The notes beneath the pieces were generated by a model, which worked only from the letters and a program-made list of their open reading frames with translations, did no database searches and was not told the origin of the DNA. A stretch of 64,000 nucleotides of DNA from Leptotrichia sp. HSP-536. Its GTDB lineage: Bacteria; Fusobacteriota; Fusobacteriia; Fusobacteriales; Leptotrichiaceae. Shown piece by piece: positions 16,841-24,823 of the stretch. Position 1 is the stretch's first letter. The number at the start of each line of letters is the position of its first letter. Made by a program: the position numbers and the translations under genes. The stretch covers positions 1,798,001 to 1,862,000 of the forward strand of contig NZ_CP165647.1 in the NCBI RefSeq assembly GCF_041199985.1, in the 5' to 3' direction.

Positions 16841-17167
16841 TTATCTAAATTTTTCTTTGAAAAAGGCATTTTGAATTTTATTAAACAATTCTTCCTTTTC
16901 CTTGAAGTCTATATTTTCATTATTAAAAAACGATATAACAGATGATTCCAAATTGCTGGAATCTTTTTTTATACCGTATAATATGTATTCAGGGGAAACA
17001 TTGTATAAGTTTGACAGTCTAATCAAACTTTCACTATTTATTTTCCTTTCGTTATTTTCATATCGTGAAATAGCTCCAGCAGATGATTTTATCTTTTTAG
17101 CCACTTCCTCCAAAGAAAATTTATATTTTTCTCTCAAACTCTTTAATCTTTTTCCTACATTTTCCAT
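16841..17167 (-). CDS. XRE-family repressor (cI-like)
   Basis: 108 residues with a clear helix-turn-helix near the N-terminus (FSLEEVAKKIKSSAGAISRY, then INSESLIRLSNLYNVSPEYI), a short C-terminal tail and no peptidase domain. ATG 17167 has AAAGGAG upstream. It is divergent from the small Cro-like gene at 17301 with a 133-bp gap containing a perfect 21-bp palindrome and a strong promoter. This is a typical lysogeny-type switch for the mobile element. Confidence 0.9.
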   Translation of the reverse strand: MENVGKRLKSLREKYKFSLEEVAKKIKSSAGAISRYENNERKINSESLIRLSNLYNVSPEYILYGIKKDSSNLESSVISFFNNENIDFKEKEELFNKIQNAFFKEKFR

Positions 17168-17203
17168 AGCAATTCTCCTTTAAAATCAATAAATTTTACC
17201 ATA

Positions 17204-17265
17204 AAATTGATATTTTATCAATTTATTTGAAGCCCACTTGACAAAATTTAAATTTATGATATAAT
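17204..17265 (+). promoter_or_regulatory. Divergent switch: palindromic operator and promoter
   Basis: A perfect 21-bp palindrome with arms AAATTGATA and TATCAATTT around TTT at 17204-17224. It is followed by a plus-strand promoter with -35 TTGACA (17238-17243), 16-bp spacer and -10 TATAAT (17260-17265), which serves the gene at 17301. The operator lies 37 bp before the XRE start and just upstream of the -35, well placed to control both genes. Confidence 0.8.
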
Positions 17266-17300
17266 TATTTTACCAATTAGCAAAAGATGGGGGATTTAAA

Positions 17301-17504
17301 ATGAGAAAAAATCTTTTAAAATCAAAAATGAGTTTACACGGAGACAACAACAAAACATTGGCACATAAGCTAAAAATAACTCCTTCAGCATTTTCACGAA
17401 AAATAAATGGAAGTAGTAATTTTACTATTGAGGAAATGAAATTTATTAGAAAAAAGTATAGGTTGAGTGATATTGAGTTTTTAGATATTTTTTTTAATAA
17501 TTAA
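17301..17504 (+). CDS. Small Cro-like HTH protein
   Basis: 67 residues. KTLAHKLKITPSAFSRKING is a phage-type helix-turn-helix, followed by FTIEEMKFIRKKYRLSDIEF. It resembles the protein at 23114-23332 (SESGFNKKINGKYFFTQEEI), so the element carries two small regulators of this kind. ATG 17301 is preceded by a GGGGG site. It is the first gene of the right-going transcript and probably antagonises the divergent repressor. Confidence 0.8.
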   Translation: MRKNLLKSKMSLHGDNNKTLAHKLKITPSAFSRKINGSSNFTIEEMKFIRKKYRLSDIEFLDIFFNN

Positions 17505-17624
17505 TTTGCTTTTTGGTAAAAAAATTAAAGGAATAAATAAAAAAAATAAGGTTGATAAGTTTTGGTGTATAGATATTTAAAATTAAGAATAATAAAAATA
17601 AAATAAATTAATGGAGTGATAAAT

Positions 17625-19673
17625 TTGGAAGCAAAAAAAATAAGAATATTAGATTTTATTGGAAAAGGGAAAAAAACATTTAATATCCCTGTATATCAAA
17701 GAAATTATGATTGGCAAGAAGAAAATTGTAAAAAATTGTTTACTGATATAGAAAATATAATTAAACATAATGAAGAAATTGAACATTTTTTAGGAACTGT
17801 TGTATATGTATTAACAAAAATAGAAAGGGATTATGAAGAATATGTTTTGATAGACGGGCAACAAAGAATAACTTCTATTTCATTATTATTAAAAGCCTTA
17901 CACGAAAAAATAATTTCAGAAGATACAAAAGAAAGTATATGGGAGCAATATTTAATAAATAAAAAATCTCCAGATAATATAAGAATACGTTTAAAACCTA
18001 TCGAAAGTGATAGTGTATCATACAAACAATTAATTGATAATAATGATGATTCCTTGAATTCAAATGTTTGTAGAAATTATAAAATCTTTAAAGAGTTACT
18101 AGAAAATTCTCATTATTCAGCAGAACAAATATATTCAGCATTATATAAAATTGAATTAGTAACTATAAAATTAGAAAAAGATAAAAAATCAGAAAATCCA
18201 CAACTTATATTTGAAAGTTTAAATTCGACAGGATTATCACTTACCCAAGCTGATTTAATACGAAATTATTTATTAATGAACTCTGAATACGAAAAACAGA
18301 CAGTATTATATAAAAATTTCTGGTTAAAAATTGAGATAGAATTGACAAATAAGAAAATATCTGATTTTATTCGAGATTTTTTAACAATGAAAACTGGAAA
18401 AATTGCAAACAAAAATAAAGTTTACGATGATTTTAAAGAATATATGAGGATTCAAAAAGAGTTAAATGAAGAGGCTGTTTTAGAAGAACTTGTTACCTAT
18501 TCAAAATATTATAATTGGTTTTTAAATGCAAATTCAAATAATGAAAAAATAAATGAAAAATTAAAGCATTTTAAATACTTAAAAAACACAACTGTTTATC
18601 CACTATTACTTTCAATATTTGAAGATACTTATTATTATAAAAAATTAGATGAGGATAAACTTTTAAAAATAATAGATTTGTTAATATCTTATATATTTAG
18701 AAGAACAATTTGTGGATATAAAACTAGTTCTATTAATAAAGTTTTTGCAAGTATACCCAAAAAAATATTAGAAAATCAAAATGAAAAGGATATATATTTT
18801 AAAATAGAAAAAAATTTGATGGAGCGAAGATTAGAAACTATATTTCCTAGAGATGAAGAATTTAAAGTAAATTTTATAAAATATAATTTTGAAAAGAATA
18901 AAGAACTATTCAAATATACTCTTAAGGAACTTGAACAAAAAGTTTCTAATAATGTAATTAATGATACTTCTAATTTAAATATAGAATATATTATGCCTGA
19001 AAATTTAAATTCTGAATGGAAATTAGAATTGGGAGAGAAAAAATTTGAAAATACTCATTTAGAATATCTAGGAACAATAGGAAATTCATCGCTAATAGAG
19101 AATGATTTATTACGTTATAATAAGAATTTTAAAACTAAAAAAGAGTTTTATCAAAAATCAAATATTGAAATAACAAGAAATATAAACAATTATCAAGTAT
19201 GGACAGATAATGAAATTAAAAATAGAGCAGAACAGTTATATGAAAAGTCAAAAGAAATTTGGAGTATTCCAGCAGGTTATAAAATACAAAAATTAAATAA
19301 TATAGAGTACGGAAAAGAGTATTTATTAAATTCAAGTATTAATGTAACAGGAGAAAAACCTGATAAACTAATAATTGACGGTATTCCATATCCTGTAAAA
19401 TCGTGGAAAGGGTTATTAGAAAAATTATGTATTGAACTGTATAATTTGGATTCTGATATATTTAAAGAGTTAATTTATAATCCTAATTTTCAAACAAAAG
19501 AAAGAGTTATACTCTCAAATTCAATTTCTAAACTTAGACAACCAATAGAAATTAGTAATGATTTGTATATTGAAAGTAATTTAAATGCAAATGCAATTTT
19601 AAGTTATGCAGATATAATAGCTGCTAATTTTGAATTAAGCGATGAAATATATTTTGTTTTGAAAAGAAAGTGA
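17625..19673 (+). CDS. DUF262/DUF1524 (GmrSD-type) protein with an altered HNH motif
   Basis: 682 residues from TTG 17625 (GGAGTG 8 nt upstream; a GTG 9 bases earlier has no spaced site). The N-terminal DUF262 domain has FNIPVYQRNYDWQEENCKKL and the nucleotide-hydrolysing motif VLIDGQQRITSISLLLKAL. The middle is helical. The DUF1524 HNH region reads NIEYIMPENLNSEW ... GTIGNSSLIENDLLRYNK, where relatives have IEHIMPQ, so the catalytic His is Tyr here (TAT). A further C-terminal domain (YPVKSWKGLLEKLCIELYNL to the end) follows. GmrSD-type proteins are type IV restriction enzymes against modified phage DNA. As accessory cargo this is likely a defence gene, though the nuclease centre may be inactive. 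Confidence 0.87.
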   Translation: MEAKKIRILDFIGKGKKTFNIPVYQRNYDWQEENCKKLFTDIENIIKHNEEIEHFLGTVVYVLTKIERDYEEYVLIDGQQRITSISLLLKALHEKIISEDTKESIWEQYLINKKSPDNIRIRLKPIESDSVSYKQLIDNNDDSLNSNVCRNYKIFKELLENSHYSAEQIYSALYKIELVTIKLEKDKKSENPQLIFESLNSTGLSLTQADLIRNYLLMNSEYEKQTVLYKNFWLKIEIELTNKKISDFIRDFLTMKTGKIANKNKVYDDFKEYMRIQKELNEEAVLEELVTYSKYYNWFLNANSNNEKINEKLKHFKYLKNTTVYPLLLSIFEDTYYYKKLDEDKLLKIIDLLISYIFRRTICGYKTSSINKVFASIPKKILENQNEKDIYFKIEKNLMERRLETIFPRDEEFKVNFIKYNFEKNKELFKYTLKELEQKVSNNVINDTSNLNIEYIMPENLNSEWKLELGEKKFENTHLEYLGTIGNSSLIENDLLRYNKNFKTKKEFYQKSNIEITRNINNYQVWTDNEIKNRAEQLYEKSKEIWSIPAGYKIQKLNNIEYGKEYLLNSSINVTGEKPDKLIIDGIPYPVKSWKGLLEKLCIELYNLDSDIFKELIYNPNFQTKERVILSNSISKLRQPIEISNDLYIESNLNANAILSYADIIAANFELSDEIYFVLKRK

Positions 19674-19731
19674 TAATTAAGTTATAAAATATTTTAGGTA
19701 AACAAAAAATCAGGAAGGAGATGATTTTATT

Positions 19732-19876
19732 ATGAAGAAAAGAATTTTTTCAATAATAATAGGAGTATTAATGACAAGTTGCTCCGATTTTACATATTTC
19801 TCGTATTCTTAACCAACAAGACGAATATAAAACTTTGATAATGATTCATGTAGATTATTTGCGAAAATTATTGTAA
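19732..19876 (+). pseudogene. Small lipoprotein gene, apparently frameshifted
   Basis: ATG 19732 has an excellent site (AGGAAGGAGATGAT). It reads MKKRIFSIIIGVLMTSCSDF with a lipobox ending at Cys17, then TYFSYS and stop at 19810. In the adjacent frame the sequence stays open as SRILNQQDEYKTLIMIHVDY to TAA at 19874-19876. A single-base change near 19795-19803 would give a lipoprotein of about 48 residues. It could also be a genuine 26-residue lipopeptide. Function unknown. Confidence 0.45.
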
Positions 19877-19908
19877 ATAAAATTTATTTTAAAATTAAGG
19901 AGTGTTTT

Positions 19909-20451
19909 ATGAAAAAAAATATAATTTTTTTATTTTTCTTATTAGGAATTTTAACATTTGCTTTTAATTCTATTGATGAAATAAAAATTTATTCTAAACA
20001 AGTTCCTAAAAATATTGATTTTAAATATAAAAAACAAACAGGTAGTTATTTCGAGTACACAGTTAGTGATGCGAGAGCAAGAGTTTTTTATAAAGGTAAT
20101 GCTGTCACTAAAGTAGAATTAAGAGTTCCGTATTATTTTGGGAAAAACCGTGGAAATGTTATAAATTATTTATTAACTAATGTAGGTGGGATAATAGGAT
20201 TAAGAAGAGAAATTGTTGACGGTGTAAATTGGGAACTGGATTCATTGTATTATGTAACTGATGATACTATGAAACTTAATCTTGATTATTATACTGTTTA
20301 TCTTGAAGCTGGATTATCGGGTGGCTCTGTTTTTAGTAAAGCAGTAGGTGCTTTTGGAAGAGAAACATATAGACAAGGACTTAATGCTAACTATACAAAT
20401 TATTCAGGGTATACAGAGTATAGAATGAAAATAACTATATATGAAAAATAA
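19909..20451 (+). CDS. Exported protein of unknown function
   Basis: 180 residues. The N-terminus MKKNIIFLFFLLGILTFAFN is a clear Sec signal peptide without a lipobox. The mature part is rich in Tyr and beta-prone stretches (YFEYTVSDARARVFYKG, VTKVELRVPYYFG) and has no recognised motif. ATG 19909 has AGGAG upstream. It sits between the DUF262 gene and a strong terminator inside the mobile element. It may be surface cargo or belong to the small lipoprotein upstream. Confidence 0.75.
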   Translation: MKKNIIFLFFLLGILTFAFNSIDEIKIYSKQVPKNIDFKYKKQTGSYFEYTVSDARARVFYKGNAVTKVELRVPYYFGKNRGNVINYLLTNVGGIIGLRREIVDGVNWELDSLYYVTDDTMKLNLDYYTVYLEAGLSGGSVFSKAVGAFGRETYRQGLNANYTNYSGYTEYRMKITIYEK

Positions 20452-20459
20452 AATAAAGA

Positions 20460-20494
20460 AGTTGCTTCTTTCTAAATTGTAAGCAACTTTTTTT
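20460..20494 (+). terminator. Rho-independent terminator after the exported protein
   Basis: AGTTGCTT (20460-20467) pairs with AAGCAACT (20481-20488), followed by T7. It starts about 10 bp after the stop codon. Confidence 0.9.
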
Positions 20495-20856
20495 GTAACA
20501 AATAAATTTTTTTAAATAAAATAGGGCAAATTTTAGCATTTTAGAGCGTTAAAATAATTGTTGGTACATTTTTATCCAAAAACTTTCTGAATCGCTTTCT
20601 ACCCCCATTTCCGCTCGAATTAAGGGCAAAAGAAATCCCAATCATACTTAACCCTTTGGCTAAGAACAATCAAGTAAAAAATAATTTTATAAAATAAATT
20701 TTTAGTTGTCGGAAATTAAAAATAAGTAATTTATTTTGAATATTAAGTAAGAAATGAGATACAAGAATTTGCAACTTATTTTAAAAAAAATTAGTTAAAA
20801 AATATAAGTAAATAAGAAAAAGTAAATCAATAAAATAAATTTAGAAGTTAAAAGTA
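20495..20856. other. Non-coding stretch with a locally GC-richer segment
   Basis: No supported gene. Most is poly-A/T, but 20585-20665 is markedly richer in G/C (TTTCTACCCCCATTTCCGCT) and includes TTAAGGG and TTAACCCTT as an imperfect dyad (about 20621-20656). Such a segment beside a Rep-type switch could be a transfer or replication origin. Nothing in the sequence proves it. Confidence 0.35.
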
Positions 20857-20890
20857 AAGAGTGTAAAAATATAATAGCCTACACTCTTTT
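20857..20890. terminator. Bidirectional hairpin terminator
   Basis: AAAGAGTGTA (20857-20866) pairs with TACACTCTTTT (20880-20890), with T/A runs on both sides. It lies between the convergent exported-protein gene and the XRE gene at 20982-21608. Confidence 0.75.
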
Positions 20891-20981
20891 TGAATATTGT
20901 CTTTCTTCTATTTATTGAATATCTTTTCTTATTTTTTCAATAATAAGTAATGCTTTATTTTTTCTATATTCTTTTTTTAAC

Positions 20982-21608
20982 CTATTTTTTATCCTCATAA
21001 TTTTTTGTATTATTATTTTCTGTATTATCATTTTCCTTTGTATCATTATCAATTTTTTTTATATGGTTATCCATATCTTTGAAAAACATATAAGAATAAT
21101 CAATAATAATATTTCTTAAAAATTGTATTTGAAATTGAAGATTATTGATTGTCCAATAGATATTCATAGTATATTTAGGGTCAGAACTTCTTATATTAAA
21201 AATATTCTGTTTTTCATCAATGTAAATTTCAAATCCAACTGCTTCTAAAAATTTTAAAATATGATAAATATATTGCCTTCCTTTCGATATAGATAAAAAT
21301 TTTTTATCATTAGTAGAAGAATCATAATTTTCAATATCTATACTAGCCTCTTCTTCTGATAAAAAAATCTTAAAAACTCTATCCCTGTCTCTATCTTCTT
21401 CTAAAAAATTACGTATAGATACTTTAAAAAAATCAGCTAAAACTCTTAGATTTTCTATACTTGGAGTATTTAAACCTTGTTCATATTTAGTTATCATTGC
21501 TAATGAAATTCCAGTTTTTTCAGCTAATCCTCTTTGAGTAAGATTCTTTTTTTTTCTCAACTCTTTCAATATTTCCTTAAAATTTTCCTTAAATTTTGTT
21601 TTTGCCAT
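20982..21608 (-). CDS. XRE-family repressor with long C-terminal domain
   Basis: 208 residues from ATG 21608 (AGGAG upstream; an upstream in-frame extension lacks a site). The helix-turn-helix (LTQRGLAEKTGISLAMITKY) is followed by a conserved-looking domain (ADFFKVSIRNFLEED; then YTMNIYWTINNLQFQIQFLR) and a low-complexity Asp/Asn/Lys tail. It is the counterpart of the IS-split XRE gene at 9979-11652, and both are divergent from a Rep gene. A perfect palindrome in the divergent promoter is its likely operator. Confidence 0.88.
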   Translation of the reverse strand: MAKTKFKENFKEILKELRKKKNLTQRGLAEKTGISLAMITKYEQGLNTPSIENLRVLADFFKVSIRNFLEEDRDRDRVFKIFLSEEEASIDIENYDSSTNDKKFLSISKGRQYIYHILKFLEAVGFEIYIDEKQNIFNIRSSDPKYTMNIYWTINNLQFQIQFLRNIIIDYSYMFFKDMDNHIKKIDNDTKENDNTENNNTKNYEDKK

Positions 21609-21636
21609 ATTCTTTCTCCTAATTTTTAAAACAGTA

Positions 21637-21665
21637 TTGACAATTTTATAAAATTGTGGTAATAT
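21637..21665 (+). promoter_or_regulatory. Rep promoter with palindromic operator in the spacer
   Basis: -35 TTGACA (21637-21642), 17-bp spacer, -10 TAATAT (21660-21665), pointing toward the Rep gene. The spacer is almost wholly a perfect 18-bp palindrome, ACAATTTTATAAAATTGT (21640-21657), 30 bp from the XRE start. A GGTGG/CCACC dyad follows at about 21676-21725. This is a classic repressor-occluded promoter. Confidence 0.8.
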
Positions 21666-21777
21666 ATCCATAGGTGGATAGATATAAATAGAATCTATAT
21701 TTTTTTAAATCTAATATATCCACCCACGTAGGAATATTATATATTGTTTTGAACTAATAGTCAAGAAATTTTATTTT

Positions 21778-21805
21778 CTCTCTATTATTAAATAGTAGTA
21801 TAGAG
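21778..21805. repeat. Imperfect inverted repeat in the Rep leader
   Basis: CTCTCTATTATTAAATAGTAGTATAGAG in two arms; equivalent to the dyad at 11860-11884 upstream of the Rep relic. It lies about 90 bp before the Rep start. It could be an origin, an attenuator or a regulator site. Confidence 0.45.
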
Positions 21806-21897
21806 AAAAAGAAAAATTAAAATATTTTTAACTCAAAATTATAATCTTTTTTGTAAAAGGTAGGGGTAGAAAAATTAAAAAAGGGAAGTGATAATGA

Positions 21898-22665
21898 TTG
21901 AATAGGGAAGAAGAGTATATTGAGTATTATAAGAAAAGCATTGAAATATATGGAAGAGAAGATTTTAAAGATATTATTTCTAAGAGGAAATTACTGAATG
22001 TAAAAAATTGTTACAAAGAGTATCTATATTGGTATGAACATCCAGAATGGTCTCATAAAATTTTTAGATGTAAGAAGCCATTTTGTCCTATATGTGATAT
22101 ACAAAATAAAAGAATACTGTACTATAAGCATAAGGACAGGGCCTTAAAGCTAGAAAGGAAATACAATCTGTTTATATTAGTTTTGAATGGCAATAATGTT
22201 GAAATTGAAACTGATAAGATAAATGAGGAAATAAAGGATAACAATGAAAAGCTAAAAATATTATTGAGCAGGCCCTTTATTGAGAAAGTTGTGAGAGGAT
22301 ATTTTAAAGTAACTGAAATTAAATATACTGATTATGATTCTCTTCCACATATCCATATTATTTTATTTACAATAAAAGGAATATACAAGCATTTTAAGAT
22401 AAGTGAATTTAAGAATATGATTATGAAAGAATGGAGAAATTTAAAAGGCTTCAATGCCAATGTTTATTTAAAAAGTTTAGGAACAAAGGAAAAAATAGAA
22501 AAGGAGGTGTCTTATTTAACAAGAGATAATAAAAAACAGTTATATAATTTGTTTAATTTAGGTAATAATGTAGTTAAGGTTCATTTAGAAGTAACTCGGA
22601 ATAAAAGATTTTTTGTTTGGAGTAAAAATGTATTAAAAGAACTAAAATTAAATGACTATACTTAA
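21898..22665 (+). CDS. Rep-like rolling-circle initiator protein
   Basis: 255 residues from TTG 21898. A cysteine cluster in FRCKKPFCPICDIQN is followed by an HxH motif (YDSLPHIHIILFT) and a C-terminal EVSYLTRDNKKQLYN that could supply the nicking tyrosine. The order Cys cluster, HxH, Tyr is that of Rep_1-type (pUB110-like) HUH initiators. In an integrative element this could initiate rolling-circle replication of the excised circle. The paralogue at 11982-12507 is truncated. The family call rests on motif order only. Confidence 0.7.
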   Translation: MNREEEYIEYYKKSIEIYGREDFKDIISKRKLLNVKNCYKEYLYWYEHPEWSHKIFRCKKPFCPICDIQNKRILYYKHKDRALKLERKYNLFILVLNGNNVEIETDKINEEIKDNNEKLKILLSRPFIEKVVRGYFKVTEIKYTDYDSLPHIHIILFTIKGIYKHFKISEFKNMIMKEWRNLKGFNANVYLKSLGTKEKIEKEVSYLTRDNKKQLYNLFNLGNNVVKVHLEVTRNKRFFVWSKNVLKELKLNDYT

Positions 22666-22690
22666 ATACAAGCAAAGGAAGGAGAAAAAA

Positions 22691-22840
22691 ATGGATAAAA
22701 AAGACGATATGAAAAAATCCATTGAAAAGCATTGTCTTGAGTGCTGGGATGATGACAAGGAAAAAGTTATAAATTGTCCTTATAAGAGTTGTCCTTTGTG
22801 GAAATATAGGCTAGAAGAATTGAAAAATTCAAAAAAATAA
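22691..22840 (+). CDS. Small cysteine-rich (zinc-binding) protein
   Basis: 49 residues from ATG 22691, with AAGGAAGGAG upstream and a 25-bp gap from the Rep gene, so co-transcribed. It has CLECWDDD followed by NCPYKSCPLWKYR, a four-cysteine pattern seen in small phage- and element-encoded zinc ribbons. Function unknown. Confidence 0.7.
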   Translation: MDKKDDMKKSIEKHCLECWDDDKEKVINCPYKSCPLWKYRLEELKNSKK

Positions 22841-22994
22841 GAATTTGTGAAACCTTATAAAGTTATTAAAAATGATTTACACAGATAAATTAAGTAATAA
22901 AAGAATTAGGCAACGAATGATTAAGAATCAAGACAAAAATATAAAAAAAACTTTAAATTACTAAGTAAATTAGTTAGGAGTTGAAAAATAGAAT

Positions 22995-23064
22995 GAGTGT
23001 TGATAAAAATAAAAGGAAGGACTTTATAAAAGCCCCTCACACCCACTTTTATTTTATCACACTC
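22995..23064 (+). repeat. Long imperfect hairpin between Rep and recombinase modules
   Basis: GAGTGTTGATAAAAATAAAAG (from 22995) pairs with CTTTTATTTTATCACACTC (23046-23064) over about 19 bp with two bulges, around a 30-base loop carrying GCCCCTCACACCCA. A short frame (22994-23092) runs through it but is not convincing as a gene. Position downstream of Rep suits a single-strand origin or a processed transcript, and it could equally be an intrinsic terminator. Confidence 0.5.
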
Positions 23065-23113
23065 TTCCAATTAATGAAAGAAAATTTTTAAAAATGAATG
23101 GAGAGTGATTTAA

Positions 23114-23332
23114 TTGAATTTAGAATCAAAAAAAGAAATGTACAATATTTTGAAGGAAAAGATTAGAGATAGAAAATTGAGCTATAAAAAGTTATCTGAA
23201 AAAATGAGAATTTCAGAAAGTGGATTTAATAAGAAAATAAATGGGAAGTATTTTTTTACACAGGAAGAAATATTTTTGTTGAAAAAGATATTGAAATTAA
23301 AAAATTCTGAATTAATACAGATATTTTTTTAA
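23114..23332 (+). CDS. Small HTH protein next to the integrase (Xis/Cro-like)
   Basis: 72 residues from TTG 23114 (GGAGAGTG upstream). LSYKKLSEKMRISESGFNKK is a helix-turn-helix, followed by FTQEEIFLLKKILKLKNSEL. It resembles the Cro-like protein at 17301-17504. Immediately preceding the integrase by 90 bp, it may be the excisionase or a regulator of excision. Confidence 0.7.
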   Translation: MNLESKKEMYNILKEKIRDRKLSYKKLSEKMRISESGFNKKINGKYFFTQEEIFLLKKILKLKNSELIQIFF

Positions 23333-23421
23333 ATAAATATGTTGCAATGAAAGAAAAATAATATTAAAATTATAGGGTAGAATGATACTGCCCTATAGCT
23401 AGATTTTAGAATGGGGAAGAA

Positions 23422-24489
23422 ATGGCAAAAAATAGAACTAAGAAAGGAAATGGTAGAGGTAGTATAACAAAAACTAAAAAGAATAAACCTTACTGGGTAC
23501 GAGTTACAGACTCAGTAACAAAAAAACGAGTATCGTTAGGACTGTATAAAACGAAAAAGGAAGCACAGCAAAAATTAGATGAATATTTATTTAATCCTTA
23601 CAATTTAGAAACACATACAATGACATTTGAGGAAATATTCAATTTATTTAAAGAAGCTCAAGAAAAAAATGTTGCTAAGGCAACTTTTAAATCTTATATA
23701 AACAGTTATAAGAGATGTAAACCATTATATAACCTGATATTTAGGGATATAAAAGCTCCACAATTACAAAGTCTTATAAATAGTTTAAATTGTAGCAAAG
23801 GAACAAAAAGTATTACTAAAGGGTTTTTAAGTGTACTTTATAAATATGCTATAGAAATGGAAATACTAACTATAAATAGAGCGGAACATATAAAACTACC
23901 AAAAGAAAGCAAACCTAAAAAAATAAATATATTTACTGGCTATGATATTAAAAAATTGTGGGATAATATTAAAATTGATTGGGTAGAATACATTTTAATT
24001 ATGATTTATACAGGAATGCGAATTGGAGAAACTGTTAATTTAAAAAAAAAGAATGTTGACTTAGTAAATGGAATCATATTTGGTGGAAATAAAACAGAGA
24101 AAGGAATGAATAGAAAAATACCAATTCGTGATGATATTTATCCAATAATAAAAAATCTTTATGAAAATAGTCCAACAGATTATTTGATTTACAATAAAAA
24201 TTGGGTATTTAAGAAAAAGCAAGATGAAAATAAGCCAATACGAGAAAATTATTTTCGTGATAAATTTAATGAAACACTTCAAATATTAGGGATAGAAAAG
24301 CACCAGACTCACGATTGCAGAAAAACATTGGCAACTTTTATGAGTAAACAGCAATTAAATGAAGTTCAAATAACAGATATATTAGGACACGAAAGTATAA
24401 ATACAACAAATGACTATTATATTAAAGTAGATGAACAGGAATTAAGAAAATCAATTAACAAAATAGATTTTCTAAAGGATGTAGTATAA
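23422..24489 (+). CDS. int: Tyrosine recombinase (integrase)
   Basis: 355 residues. The N-terminal AP2-like arm-binding domain (GRGSITKTKKNKPYWVRVTD ... LGLYKTKKEAQQKLDEYL) is followed by a core-binding domain and a catalytic domain with Arg in YTGMRIGETV, HDCRKT (His-x-x-Arg), GHESINTT and the nucleophile in NDYYIK. This is the Tn916/ICE-type integrase architecture. It is the last gene of the element, 40 bp from a GTAACCAAC pair and 60 bp from the boundary repeat R, as expected for an integrase at an attachment end. Confidence 0.95.
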   Translation: MAKNRTKKGNGRGSITKTKKNKPYWVRVTDSVTKKRVSLGLYKTKKEAQQKLDEYLFNPYNLETHTMTFEEIFNLFKEAQEKNVAKATFKSYINSYKRCKPLYNLIFRDIKAPQLQSLINSLNCSKGTKSITKGFLSVLYKYAIEMEILTINRAEHIKLPKESKPKKINIFTGYDIKKLWDNIKIDWVEYILIMIYTGMRIGETVNLKKKNVDLVNGIIFGGNKTEKGMNRKIPIRDDIYPIIKNLYENSPTDYLIYNKNWVFKKKQDENKPIRENYFRDKFNETLQILGIEKHQTHDCRKTLATFMSKQQLNEVQITDILGHESINTTNDYYIKVDEQELRKSINKIDFLKDVV

Positions 24490-24530
24490 AAATATTATCT
24501 AAAAATCACAATTTGAACATATCGAAAAAG

Positions 24531-24550
24531 GTAACCAACAGGTAACCAAC
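24531..24550 (+). repeat. Subterminal GTAACCAAC pair, right end
   Basis: GTAACCAACAGGTAACCAAC, directly next to repeat R. It mirrors 13784-13803 at the other end and is a candidate arm-type binding site for the integrase. Confidence 0.6.
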
Positions 24551-24551
24551 G

Positions 24552-24730
24552 GATAAGGTAAACGGTTATTTTATCAAACTTTCAATAATATATAGTAAAA
24601 TATAGCAATAATTGGCAATTCAGATGAAAATATTTCAAAATACCGTATTATTTGGCTTTGTGGCAATTTAGCATAAAAAAATATGCTACCCTTGTGATAG
24701 CATATTTAAAAAGGAGTTTTGAAGAAAAAA
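24552..24730 (+). repeat. Element boundary repeat R, right copy
   Basis: 179 bp nearly identical to 13558-13734, same orientation. It includes the TATGCTA...TAGCATA hairpin. Beyond it begins chromosomal sequence ending in the Feo operon. The two copies delimit an element of about 11 kb. Confidence 0.85.
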
Positions 24731-24823
24731 GTTTTCACTTTTTCTATTGGTCAGGTATAATTATACAGGATAATCCTTATATTATATTTTTTTTATTCTT
24801 TTTTTTTCATTTGAATAATAATT

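Noticed and set aside
22994..23092. 32-codon ORF starting MSVDKNKRKDFIKAPH
   Set aside because: Its sequence is mostly the two arms of the long hairpin; the ribosome binding site is poorly spaced.
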